64,000 nt of DNA from Symsagittifera roscoffensis (lineage: Eukaryota > Xenacoelomorpha > Acoela > Convolutidae), in contig NC_087070.1 of assembly GCF_963678635.1 (NCBI RefSeq), forward strand, positions 18,137,318-18,201,317, written 5' to 3'. Of the stretch, positions 1-12,076 are shown in pieces. The first letter of the stretch is position 1; every line of letters starts with the position of its first letter. The notes below the pieces were generated by a model. The model was not told the DNA's origin. It made no database searches and saw only the letters and a program-made list of their open reading frames with translations. The translations under genes and the position numbers were made by a program.

Positions 1-3000
1 TTTTCCTATTTTGCAAATATTGCAATATTTCAAAAATTGATTGATTAATAGCCTTCACATACTAAAATCAATCTGAAAATTGTTATGCGGGTTGAATTTA
101 TACAACTACAAACTGTTTTTTCCGCCATTTTCTGTTTTTTTAAGTTTTGTGCATATAGTCTAAATATCAAAAAATGGCATTCACCTCATTACACAATTAC
201 AAAGACTTTTGGTTCCTATACATTGATGATTATGCTGTAGAACTGATTTTTATGTCCAAGAAATGTCATGTGGGGAATAAATTTTATAAAATCAACGATT
301 GCTCACTGATTTTTTTCGGAGGTCAGAAACAACAGAGAAGATAAATTGGATCAAACTCTACGGAAGATTGTGATAAAGTGGATTAAACCCTCGGGGATTA
401 GGCAGTTGTTTTTTCTAAACTTGAATTTAATCTAAAAGATTTGCCGAACACAGAGCTTTTTCAAACAACTGTAAAATGATAAAGACTGCTAGTAATCACA
501 AGAAAACACTCATTGAAAATTCCAACTTCCCCTTTAAGCAAAAAGTGTCGGTCATTTTTTTGAGAAATTCAAAACTTGATAAATTTTCAAAAGTTGAAAA
601 AGAAAATTGGAAACTTTCACTCACATGCTTAATTGCAAAATAAGGTAAATTACAGATAGCAACTTATGAATGGCTCGTAATAAACGTTTTTTTCCCGCTT
701 ACATTTGAGATCAAAGACATCAAGACTGTTTCAATGGTTTAAAATTATAATTTCCAAAATGATAAGTTAAAAGTCAAAAATTTTCTGAAAAAAAAATTAC
801 TCGAAAGTTGGAACAACTAAAGCTCGCGCGGAGTCTTTTTAGTAACTTTTGTGCATACCAAATTCAATGGACCAATTTTTTAACAATGAGTAGTTGAAAA
901 AATGAGGAATAAATGACTTTTCTCAATTTTTAAGTTCTTCACCATGCATTCATACATGAAGATTTAATTAGCTGTTTCACTGACATTTTTTGAGTTATGA
1001 CAACGTTTAACTAGTTTTTCGAAATTGAAATTGAAAAGTGGGGTCGGTGGAGTGCAAAAGGGCCACTTTTTGACTTTTGCTTAAACGCTTTTTCTTTTTC
1101 TCTTTCATTGCAAAATATTTTTTTATTTTGCAAACACTGCAATATTTCAAATATTGATTGATTAATAGCCTTCACATACTAAAATCTAACTGGAAATTGT
1201 TATGAGGGTTGATTTTATACAAATACAAACTGTTTTTTCCGCCATTTTCTGTTTTTTTTAACGTATATAGTCTAAATATCAAAAAATGGCATTCACCTCA
1301 TTACACAATTACAAAGACTTTTGGTTCCTATACATTGATGATTATGCTGTAGAACTGATTTTTATGTCCAAGAAATGTCATGTGGGGAATAAATTTTATA
1401 AAGTCAACGATTGCTCACTGATTTTTTTTGGAGGTCAGAAACAACAGAGAAGATAAATTGGATCAAACTCTACGGAAGATTGTGATAAAGTGGATTAAAC
1501 CCTCGGGGATTAGGCAGTTTTTTTTTCTAAACTTGATATTAATCTAAAAGATTTGCCGAACACAGAGCTTTTTCAAACAACTGTAAAATGATAAAGACTG
1601 CTAGTAATCACAAGAAAACACTCATTGAAAATTCCAACTTCCTCTTTAAGCAAAAAGTGTCGGTCATTTTTTTGAGAAATTCAAAAATTCAGTTTTTTTT
1701 TCTAAACTTGAATTTAATCTAAAAGATTTGCCGAACACAGAGCTTTTTCAAACAACTGTAAAATGATAAAGACTGCTAGTAATCACAAGAAAACACTCAT
1801 TGAAAATTCCAACTTCCTCTTTAAGCAAAAAGTGTCGGTCATTTTTTTGAGAAATTCAAAACTTGATAAATTTTCAAAAGTTGAAAACAAAATTGGAAAC
1901 TTTCACTCACAAGCTTAATTGCAAAATAAGGTAAATTACAGATAGCAACTTATGAATGGCTCGTAATAAACGTTATTTTCCGGCTTACATTTGAGATCAA
2001 AGACATCAAGACTGTTTTAATGGTTTAAAATAATACGTTCAAAAATGGTAAGTTAAAAGTCAAAAATTTTCTGAAAAAAAAATTACTCGAAAGTTGGAAC
2101 AACTAAAGCTCGCGCGGAGTCTTTTTAGTAACTTTTGTGCATACCAAATTCAATGGACCAATTTTTAACACTGAATAGATGAAAAAATTAGGAATAAATG
2201 ACTTTTCTCAATTTTTAAGTTCTTTACCATGCATTCATACATGAAGATTTAATTAGCTGTTTCACTGACATTTTTTGAATTATGACAACGTTTAACTAGT
2301 TTTTCGAAATTGAAATTGAAAAGTGGGGTCAGTGGAGTGCAAAAAGGGCCAATTTTTGACTTTTGCTTAAACGCCTTTTCTTTTTCTCTTTCATGGCAAA
2401 ATATTTTTTTATTTTGCAAACACTGCAATATATAAATATTGATTGATTAATAGCCTTCACAAACTAAAATCTATCTGGAAATTGTTATGAGGGTTGATTT
2501 TATACAACTACAAACTGTTTTTTTCCGCCATTTTCTGTTTTTTTAACGTTTTGTGCATATAGTTTAAATATCAAAAAAAGGCATTCACCTCAGTACACAA
2601 TTACAAAGATTTTTGGTTCCTATACATTAAATATTATGCTGTAGAACTGATTTTTATGTCCAAGAAATGTCATGTGGGGAATAAATTTTATAAAGTCAAC
2701 GATTGCTCACTGATTTTTTTCGGAGGTCAGAAACAACAAAGAAGATAAATTGGATCAAACTCTACGGAAGATTGTGATAAAGTGGATTAAACCCTCGGGG
2801 ATTAGGCAGTTTTTTTTTCTAAACTTGAATTTAATCTAAAAGATTTGCCGAACACAGAGCTTTTTCAAACAAGTGTAAAATGATAAAGACTGCTAGTAAT
2901 CACAAGAAAACACTCATTGAAAATTCCAACTTCCTCTTTAAGCAAAAAGTGTCGGTCATTTTTTTGAGAAATTCAAAACTTGATAAATTTTCAAAAGTTG

Positions 3001-4192
3001 AAAACAAAATTGGAAACTTTCACTCACAAGCTTAATTGCAAAATAAGGTAAATTACAGATAGCAACTTATGAATGGCTCGTAATAAACGTTATTTTCCGG
3101 CTTACATTTGAGATCGAAGACATCAAGTCTGTTTTAATGGTTTAAAATAATACGTTCAAAAATGGTAAGTTAAAAGTCAAAAGTTTTCTTGAAAAAAAGT
3201 TACTCGAAAGTTGGAACAACTAAAGCTCGCGCGGAGTCTTTTTAGTAATTTTTGTACATACCAAATTCAATGGACCAACTTTTTAACACTGAGTAGTTGA
3301 AAAAGTGAGGAATAAAGGACTTTTCTCAATTTTTAGGTTCTTCACCATGCATTAATACATGAAGATTTAATTAGCTGTTTCACTGAAATTTTTTGAATTA
3401 TGACAACGTTTAACTAGTTTTTCGAAATTGAAACTGAAAAGTGGGGTCGGTGGAGTGCAAAAGGACCACTTTTTGACTTTTGCTTGAACGCTTTTTCTTT
3501 TTCTCTTTCATTGCAAAATATTTTTTTATTTTGCAAACACTGCAATATTTCAAATATTGATTGATTAATAGCCTTCACATACTAAAATCTATCTGGAAAT
3601 TGTTATCCGGGTTGATTTTATACAACTACAAACTGTTTTTTCCGTCATTTTTTTTAAAACGTTTTGTGCATATAGTCTAAGTATCAAAAAATGGCATTCA
3701 CCTCAGTACACAATTACAAAGACTTTTGGTTCCTATACATTGATGATTATGCTGTAGAACTGATTTTTATGTCCAAGAAATGTCATGTGGGGAATAAAGT
3801 TTATAAAATCAACGATTGCGCTTTAAATTTTTTCCGAGGCCAGAAACAGCAGAGAAGCTAAATTGGATCAAACTCTTCGGAAGATTGTGATAAAGTGGAT
3901 TAAACCCTCGGGGTTTAGGGAGTTTTTTTCTTAACTTGATTTTAATTTAAGAGATTGGCCGAACACAGAGCTTTTCCAAACAGCTGTGAAATGATAAAGA
4001 CTGCTAGTAATCACAAGAAAACACTCGTTGAAAATTCCAACTTCCCCTTTAAGCCAATATTGTCGGTCATTTTTTTGAGAAATTCAAAAACTGATAAATT
4101 TTCAAAAGTTGAAAAAGAAAACTTTTGTATATACCAAATTCAATAGACCAACTTGTCAACACTGAATAGATGGAAAAATGAGGAATAAATGA
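1..4192. repeat. ~1.12 kb tandem satellite, four units
   Basis: The same landmark (TTGATTGATTAATAGCC) occurs at 37, 1154, 2439 and 3557, giving spacings of 1117, 1285 and 1118 bases. All other landmarks follow in the same order, so this is a head-to-tail array with only scattered substitutions. The second unit is longer because it carries an internal 175-base duplication. The fourth unit lacks about 230 bases near 4122 and ends by about 4192. The array starts before the window. The short open frame at 3955-4146 lies in unit four only and is interrupted in the others, so I see no protein in the repeat. Confidence 0.93.
1516..1865. repeat. 175-bp direct duplication inside satellite unit 2
   Basis: The stretch 1516-1690 is repeated at 1691-1865 (for example ATTTGCCGAACACAGAGC at 1551 and 1726). 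The other three units have one copy. It explains why this unit is 1285 rather than 1117 bases long. Confidence 0.9.
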
Positions 4193-4226
4193 CAATAAAG
4201 CATAGGTATCTCAAGATAATAAAGCA

Positions 4227-4255
4227 GTATCTCAAGTACCCAATACTTGAGATAC
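4227..4255. repeat. Perfect 12-bp stem hairpin
   Basis: GTATCTCAAGTA at 4227-4238 is followed by the loop CCCAA and its exact reverse complement at 4244-4255. A partial third copy (GGTATCTCAAG) lies at 4205-4215. It sits just past the satellite edge, in otherwise unremarkable AT-rich DNA. Confidence 0.85.
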
Positions 4256-4422
4256 TTGACAAAAAAACGATAAAACAAACTTTATTTGGCTGATTAAAAC
4301 CTTGGTAGTTGTTGTTACTGCAATTTGCAGAGAATCTATGGAAGGCTATCAAATTTTTCTAAGGATATTTGTTTCTCTTATTTCCTCACTTGCAATACTG
4401 AGTAATTTGGTTGAGCGAGGAT

Positions 4423-4632
4423 CTTTTTTTTTGCGACGTGAAGTCAATAATCTGCTTCTATAAATTTCACGCGGTTCCCATTTTGCAGCCAATACGGTCG
4501 GGCTCTTGTAGACCTGAAGCTACACGTCAAGTGATAGCTCGGCATAACACACCATCTGTGTCATGTTGGAGGATCGATTACACAATCTGACCTTCTCAAA
4601 GTGAATACCTTCAAATTTTGCTGGAGTAGGAG
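4423..4632 (-). mobile_element. tRNA-derived SINE, copy 1
   Basis: Read on the minus strand this ~210-base stretch aligns along its length with 56766-56968. Shared blocks are the A-box region (CAGCAAA...GAAGGTATTCACTTTG), a B-box-like GTAATCGATCC, the core GTAGCTTCAGGTCTAC, and a 3' end in a short CGTCGC-A(9) tail. The tRNA-like head with RNA polymerase III boxes plus an A tail is the standard layout of a tRNA-derived SINE. This copy's A box is more decayed than that of copy 2. I found no clear target duplication. Confidence 0.72.
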
Positions 4633-5416
4633 TAGGTTTCAATGTTATCCATTTATTCTAGAAAAAAAATTTTGAACTACAAATGAATCATCTACTAAAA
4701 CCGATACCAACTAAATAATATCCACTTCTAAATAAAAATTAATCAAAAAGAGTAATAAGCACTAGGGCTTTTTAGTGAGAAATCTAACATTGCTGCTTTT
4801 TGATTGGTCGAAAATTAGGCTAACTCATTCTTTTCAACATTCTCCCCCTTTTCTTGAAAGGAGGGGAGAGATGACTGAGCAGCTCCCTGTTTTTCATCAA
4901 AAAGAATTTTACGTCCTATGTAATTGAACAGTCGCTTCATTCACCAGCACTTATACCTTACACACGTGCCCTTCCGAAATAAAGAGTTTAAGTGTTTCTT
5001 TAAAATGTTTCAAACTGCCAAATTAGCTGGGTCGTCTATGCTTGTGCGAAAAAGACACTTTTTTAAAACTTGAAGTTCCGTTTAGTAAATACAAATTACT
5101 GAAAATATACAGAGCTACTCATTTTAAATCAGATACAATTGAAGACAATTTAAGTTATTATATTAATTAATAGCCCCTTTAGCAAAAATATAATTTTTAA
5201 AATAGTCAATAATAATTGTAAATATTATAAAAAGAACTCCTCCTGAAAAGGCGACATTTAAAATGCCTTTAAGTAAACTAGAATTTGAACAATTCATATT
5301 TCAAGTTTAAATCAAGATTTCATATTCTGCTATTCAGTTTCTGTTTTGAAATGGTCATTAAAAGATGATAGAGTAATTATCAGCAGGTTTATGTGCGTAA
5401 ATTGTGCAAAAAATGC
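4633..5416. other. 3' flank of the antiporter gene, no gene seen
   Basis: AT-rich sequence downstream of the minus-strand stop codon at 5417-5419. The nearest exact AATAAA on the minus strand that I noticed is at 4657-4652, about 760 bases past the stop. It may or may not be the polyadenylation signal. No other coding or RNA feature is supported. Confidence 0.5.
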
Positions 5417-7750
5417 TCAAACTTCCACGTGATCCTCTTCTGAAAATTTATCCATGATTTTTTGTCCCCTTTCTTCATGCAAGTTCGGCTCCTTTTCCTT
5501 CTTAGTTTTAACTCCGTTCGTGGAAACGCCGACATCTTTCTCGTCGTCTTTATTTTTTTCGTCAACTGAGCTCTCATTTTTACTATTATCTCCTTTCCCA
5601 TTTTGTTCCAGCAAGTATGTTCCGGAGACTTTGGTCAAAACAGCTCCCAAAGGTGCGGTCAGAATCACCGAAACAACAGCCACTGCCAGAATCTTTCGCG
5701 CCCACTCTTCGAACAATTCACCTTTGTCTTCGACTGGAAGAGTTCTTACGTAATCAAGAGGCACACTTCCAATAGCTGCTTGCACTGTTGCTTTAGGAAT
5801 ACTTGAAATTGAGACAAAAAGCTTCTCTTTCCAATTCAGTCCAACTCCAATACAACATACGTATGCTGCAGCCAAACGAGCCAGAACGCCCAATGTTACA
5901 ATTACCAGAGCTAATCCGATCACGCTGAAGTCAAGGTCACTGATTTTCAATTCCGACCCGATGAGGCCAAAGAGGAGGGGAGCAAGGTACCTCCAGCTGA
6001 TGGCAAATGCCTTCTCGACATCCTCGACATCGTGGTTGCAAGAGGTATCCAGAGTTGAACTGATTTCATGCTCAGGTGATACCTAAATTTTTCTTTAATT
6101 ATTACCCAAAAGTTTAAAATATTTGCGATATAAACTCGCGGCCTAATTTTTTGAAATACATGCATTTCAACGTTACCCCCTAACTACCTGTTCCTGTTCT
6201 CATTTTTCCGTTTTTTTTTATCTCTTTGTCCCTCTGGGCCCGAAAAAAAAAGACCTACGAGATGGAGCAACTTTGGCAAAAAGTATGTTAAACTTTGAAA
6301 TCACTCAAACCTCAACCATTTTTACAGTCTTTTTCTTGACTCAAGTTTTCCTGATATCAGTGTTATTTTTTTTAATCTGTTTTTCTAACAGAATACATGT
6401 TTATAATTTTTGAACTTCAAACTCTTATTTTACTAATTTACTGATTTTTCTATTATTGTTCTAATTTTTGTAGTAGAAGCCACGAATCCACTGACTGTTT
6501 CGTTGTGGTCTGTGTCTGTGACAGGTAGTGGAGTGTGTTTGGCTGTGGTGAGAGTGGATGAAGATGTGGTGGCGTTTGGATTAGTCATCTGGTTCCACTT
6601 CCTGGAGGCCACGAAGCCCACAGTGATGACAAACAATGCCCCTGCCCCGTGAGCATCTAAGTGCTCTGCTCCGAAGAAGGCCGTGATGCTGGCCAAAAAC
6701 AGGAGGCTGTACCTAATAAACAGCCACAGCTAACAAATATCGTCACTGATAGGTTTTCAATTGAACTTATTTTAAATTGAGCAATATCGACGTTACAAAC
6801 AGTATAAGTGAACTCTTTTTGATACATTTGAAAAAGTATAACTTTTTTTCGATATTTTTTTTTTTAAATGAACCGTGCTGGTTCAACAAGCCCTGCTTTC
6901 TAGCAAAACTTAGCTTTTGGAGTTCTTACCTGAGATATACTTTGTGTGCGTCTCCAGCTGAGGGCAAGAACCAGAATAGAACCCCCAAAATGGCACCTGG
7001 GGTTGCTCCGGCTATGAACTCAATGGGTGCTTTACTTATGACCCAGGCCACACTTCCAGAAGCGAAAGTTATCGTCATGGCCACGGAGAAGCAACAAATT
7101 GCTACTATGTCGTCAACTGAAGACGAAGCGATGACCAATGTCGGGATCCCTTTTTCGGTTCCATATCCTTTAGCTTGCAGTTTCAAAATACATGCAACTA
7201 CAATAGCAGGACTAACGGCAGCCATTATGAACCCAATCATGAACGCCCAGCCCCAGGGAAGTCCGAGGAGTAAGTGACACGTCACCGCTACAACTGGTGA
7301 CTCAGCGCAGACTCCCGGGACAAAAGACAGCAGGAGACATACGCGTTTCATCTTCAAAAGTGATGCTGTATCGAGTTCGAGTCCCGCTCGCACCAAAAGT
7401 GCTATGAACGCGATGCTTCTGAGACTGGACGACACGTGATGTTGCACGTGATATTGAAACAGTGGCACATTGCTGACAAATATTCCGGCACAGATCATTC
7501 CGACGAGTGATGGTAGAAACAAAAGCTGTTTCGTAAGAACTCCGAATATTTCCGAGAACATGTAAAGAAGGAATACGGAGAACAGCGTGCCTCCGGGTTG
7601 CACAACCTCTTGGTGATCCGCGGGTAACAAGAAGAAGGCCGAAGCTGCGAGAAAGATGTAGAGGAGTATCTTCGTCAAGAGTCGCGCCAGAGCACCCGTT
7701 GGCGGAATCAGCTGATGACGTTCTCGGTAATAGTCCCGAAACAGCGCCAT
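5417..7750 (-). CDS. SLC9B/NHA-type sodium(lithium)/proton antiporter, three coding exons
   Basis: Three exons join in frame: 7750-6930, 6712-6496 and 6082-5417, giving about 567 residues, close to human NHA2 (537). The 3' intron ends are clear AGs at 6714-6713 and 6084-6083. The first donor is GTAAGA at 6929. The second donor (GTCAGT at 6495) is the best phase-compatible choice but less certain. The family is a polytopic CPA2 antiporter exchanging Na+/Li+ for H+ in plasma, organelle or mitochondrial membranes. Visible marks are SSSLRSIA and LVRAGLELD (107-127), LLGLPWGWAF (161-170), the ion-binding pair Asp213-Asp214 in SSSVDDIVA, Glu150, Arg415, and Lys443 in IPKATVQAAIGSV. Their spacing equals that of human Glu215, Asp278/279, Arg432 and Lys460. 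The exons are GC-richer than the surroundings. Oddities: a Ser/Thr/Asn-rich insert at about 318-365, and a charged C-terminal tail. NHA1 versus NHA2 type cannot be settled. Confidence 0.93.
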
Positions 7751-7765
7751 TTTGTTACCCTGTTT

Positions 7766-7775
7766 CCCTGGAATT
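7766..7775 (-). promoter_or_regulatory. Probable 3' splice site upstream of the antiporter ATG
   Basis: On the minus strand CTAATTCCAG ends at 7768, followed by GGAAACAGGGTAACAAA and then the ATG at 7750. This looks like the end of an intron inside the 5' untranslated region or just ahead of more coding sequence. The frame stays open upstream of the ATG, so an additional 5' coding exon cannot be excluded. I did not find that exon. Confidence 0.5.
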
Positions 7776-10700
7776 AGATGATTAGGTAGTTTGTTCGTTA
7801 ATTTATACTACACCAAGTTGAGAGCTTTGCAGAGGATTCAGTGTTTCTTCGAATTATCTGTTAGTAATTTAGATATGATCTGATTCTGCTGCGGAGCCGA
7901 GGACTTTTCTTTGCTCAAATTATCAAAGTCAACTCAAGTTTCTTCTAGAAGACGCAAAATTTCTGTCAATCTTTTTAACCCTGTCAATCGTATGCCAACA
8001 GCTTAAACTTTCGAGTTAGTTGGAGTTAATTATTCGCTATTCAAATTGCCACGCCACGAGTCAAGGACCTTCTTAAGTAAACTTGGTCCAATGTGAAAGG
8101 TCGCTGTTTGATGGGTCTTTCGAAATCGATAGGATATCCAAGGATTAGTTGATTGACCACTTTCAATTGTTTTATTAATTTGAACCCTGGCTTAGAGGAG
8201 TTTCGAAATTCCAAAGGTAAGAAAAGCAAAGATGAAACTTGATTGAAGTTTGCCAACTTCTCGCTTTAGCCTCTCGAGTCAAGAAAGCTCTTCAAATAAC
8301 GTTTGTTGTAACAGTTCAAAATAAAAACGACATGCTAGTTTCCGATCAAATACAATCAAGGGCGGAAATTTTTCGATAAAACTTTGGGGTGGTTGTAGTT
8401 TATTAAATAAACTTTCCTATTAACTCAATATTCAATACAATTTTTTCAAAAGACGAGTTACTTAAAATGATGTTCAACTATGTTTAGCTTAGTGAAAGTA
8501 TAGAGTGATGATGGTAACAGTTGGTAACTTTAACTTGGGTTTCGCTAGATAAACTTGTAGAGATGTTCAAAGATGGTTTTGAAGAGCTAAGTTGACGTAC
8601 GATTTCTCGCGGAAATGAAAAGCCAGATGGTTTCACGCAATATTCATTTTGAAAGGCAGAATCAATTTCCGTGGCTGAACAAAAATAACACACCGCGCAG
8701 CTTAAACTCGAGAGCACTTAAACGCCAACGCGGAACTATATCTTTGACTCCTTTAATTATGCATAAACCTGTTTTTTTTTCGTGAATTTTTTTTCTGCTT
8801 TATCACAACAAGTAAACAAAAAGGGCTAAATGCAAATTTGAAACTTTCTATAAATTATTCAAGCTTTCTAGGAGTTACAGTCACAACTACAAAAGAAAAC
8901 CGGCGGAGAAAAAAATGCACTTAGTATAATTTTAAAGCAAAAAGGCTTCAAAATTGAAGCAAACAAAGTCAAGTTTAATCAATACAATCTATCTAAACAA
9001 AAATAGTACAGGTAATACAAGTGAAGATACACTTGTTTTGTAGATTTGGATGCTGGCAGCTTGACTTATTAGACGTACCATCGATAATGTTACATTGTAC
9101 CAGTTGAAATGATTTCACAGCCAACGTCTTGGCTTTCGGGCTAAGCAAACTGATTAATCTTTTAAGAGCCTCTTCCAAGGATTTCAAAATCCTCGGAGCA
9201 AATATTTGTGCAAGGCGATATCGAGGGTATTAACATCGGAAGATAATGAAAAATAACAGAATGAAATTATCGAAGTGGAATTCTTCAAGTATTTCTGCCG
9301 TTACTTTCTTCAGTTATTTGATCAGGGCCGGAAACTCCGTTAGAATTGATAAGCTGACCACAATTAGGGTTTACTTTTTGTCGCGGTGAGTTTTCTTCTG
9401 ATGTAATAAAGCAGCAAACTTCAGGGGTTTTTTGTCTCTAGGCGTCTGAAATAATAAAAAAACGCAAGATATAAAACTTGAAAACAGGTTATAAATGAAA
9501 ATTGGTATATCTGATATAGCTGATATATCTAAAGAATGCGAAAATGGGTGACTGAAATAAAAGAAAGTGGGCTTTATGACCATATGGAAATTAAAATTAA
9601 GTAGTTACCCAGTATTCTAAGTTGTTATGTGCCATTATATTCTTAATTCCTTTTGTAAAGAAAAAGAAAAAGGAAACAATGAAATAGAATTCTGCTTACA
9701 ATTCAATAATCAGTTTTTAAATTTGTTTTAACGCGGCGTTAATTCATGATTCATTTTTTATCATGCAGTCTAAAAATCGATAAGTATAAAAATAGACCAA
9801 GTAGGTAGCTATTTCAGTTACTTTAATTATCCCAAATATGAATGTTATGCGGAAATGGTATTTCAAAAATGAGCTGGAAACTGCATCATTTTAATGATAG
9901 AAAATGCAAGAAATCAATGTGAATCTTTTTTGAATTAATTAGAAAATATTCAATTCTATAAAGCGAGTCCTGCAAAGAAGCTCCATTGCATCATCAATCA
10001 AATGAAGATAGTGAATGTCTTAAATGAAATTGATATTTATTTCAGTACCAGTCATAGATATGAATTAGAGGATTCCAAGAGCGTGTAACAAGGTTTCCTA
10101 CATGTAAAAAACTGACATATAGTAAGAAATTTCCAAAGCTCAATTTCGAAGCTAATCAAGAACATGCGAGGCTTTGGAACTAAAAAAGAATGTTTTGACC
10201 AAGGTAGCATTTGCAAGAAAAAACGAAAAAAAATGTAAATTTTTTTACATCGAATGTTTGATTTTTTGTTGTCTTTTTGTTTGAAAGAAAAGAAGGCAAT
10301 CTATAGCTTGAGGAAAAATTTTTTATTTTAGTATATAAAATCACAGAGAAATTTAACTCTCTCTACTCTGAAAGATAGCTTTTAAAGCAAAAAAATATAT
10401 ATTGCTAAACAAGAAAAGCCGAATGCTGTGCAAGTAGCACAAAATATTGCGCCTACACTGATTGATGAAAAAAAAAATTTAGATATTTAGAAATTGAAAA
10501 ATTTTTCAATTTTTTCTCCAAAGTTTCCAATTATTTTTTAATCTATAAAGCGCTATTGAAACATGTGAAGAAATGCGCAAAAGACTAACTAATAGCTAAT
10601 GCAGCTTTAAAGTTCTATTGAACTGAATTTGGAGGTCAGCCTTAAGTTCCTGTCTCGTTTCTAATGTAATTTATTCTGAAAAATGAAAAAATGCAGACCA

Positions 10701-11699
10701 ATTTTTCACGTCACTGATACAACTATTTAAAAATCCAATTTCAAAGGATTCCTCCTTCTCTTTCCCTACGCCACAGTTTAGTTTCGTTCCCTCTCTTTGT
10801 GAATGGTGAAATCAAAATGATGTCATTTGTTCGTTTGAAAGGCATAAAAGTTCAAATTTTTAATTTATTTAGAATATTAATACTAATTTTTGAAGTTTAC
10901 ATTAAATTTTTTTGCTTCCCTCTTTTCCCAAATCAGAAAAAGAAGATTTAGGAAAAAAAGTTTTTGAAAAAAAGGAAATTGATTCAAAATTATAATTTTT
11001 GAGTTTTTTTTCTAAGAAACTTCACCAGAGACTGAATTTATGGAGCGAATTGCCAAGAAACTGATTCTTCATGAAATTTGTTTCACAAAATTTATTGATA
11101 AATTTAGTTCGTCTCTAAATATTTAGTTGGTCTCTTGATATGTATAATTCAGCAAAGAAGTAGCTCAAAACCATTAATTAAAAACACCAACTCGTCCCAA
11201 TTTAGACGAATTGTTTTCATAGTTTTTTTTCTAAAGTTTCAGCTTTCTTCAATTACGTAGTATCATTTCTGATATTTCCAAGTAAGATTCGAACTAGTTT
11301 TTGATCTGAGAATGCGGACTTATTTTTGTGCCAACCGCAAAAAGTAATATTGAGCCTGAACAAATTTTAAGATGAAAACAACGTTCATCGGCTCCTAATT
11401 TCCAGTAGCTTTCAGTCTACTAATATAAATTCGAGAATAACAAGAGCTAAATCATTTAACGAGTTTTTGTGTTTCAGCTCGCTTAAATGTGGATAAACTC
11501 TTATAACATTTCCTTTACGGTCTCAGCCTCATTTAAATAGGATACTAGGGAAAGCTTATATATTTTTTGTTCAAAATGATTTTGATTGATCGGATTAGAG
11601 CAACTAGGTTTTAGTAACTGACACGACTGCAACTTAATTTGCATCTTGGAAAACGATCGTATCAATTTTTTTCAGAAAAAAACGCATGTTTTGTAGAAT
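7776..11699. other. AT-rich non-coding stretch upstream of the antiporter
   Basis: No supported gene, tRNA or transposon. Open frames here are under 80 codons and lack recognisable motifs. Any 5' exon and promoter of the minus-strand antiporter should lie in its first few kilobases, but nothing in the sequence fixes their position. Confidence 0.5.
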
Positions 11700-12076
11700 T
11701 TTAAAAAATCCCAATTTATGCGTTACATAAGTAAAATGGAACTTGAAGTTTTTGTCGACCTTTTTTTTAGTTCGACCAAATTGAGTTTCTGAGAAGACTC
11801 TATTTGGACAAAAATGTTTGCGCCGCAAGCAAATTTTTGAAAGAACAGGTCAAAAAAGCCGTTTTTGGGAACTTTTTGGAAAAGTTTTGACAAAAAAAAA
11901 ACGTTTTTTTTGGCGCGCGCTTCTCCTTAAAATACTATATGTTGGTGTCGAAAACGCCTTTTGAAAAGTTTTAGGGATTTTTTAAAAAGTACCAAAGGGG
12001 GACCCTCGGCAGGGGGTCGATTCCCTGAAGAAAGGAGGCGTCCCCCCCCCCCCCCCCCACCCTAAATCCGCCCCTG
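11700..12076 (-). mobile_element. hAT-type MITE, 5'-truncated copy
   Basis: The right end CCTAAATCCGCCCCTG (12061-12076) is the terminal repeat shared with the copies at 20.8, 22.6, 49.0 and 54.5 kb. The interior matches them in reverse orientation: a GTCGACC / poly-T / TCGACCAAATTGA block, GCGCCGCAAGCAA, GGCGCGCGC, and a C18 run at 12041-12058. The opposite terminal repeat is missing, so the left boundary is approximate. Confidence 0.75.
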
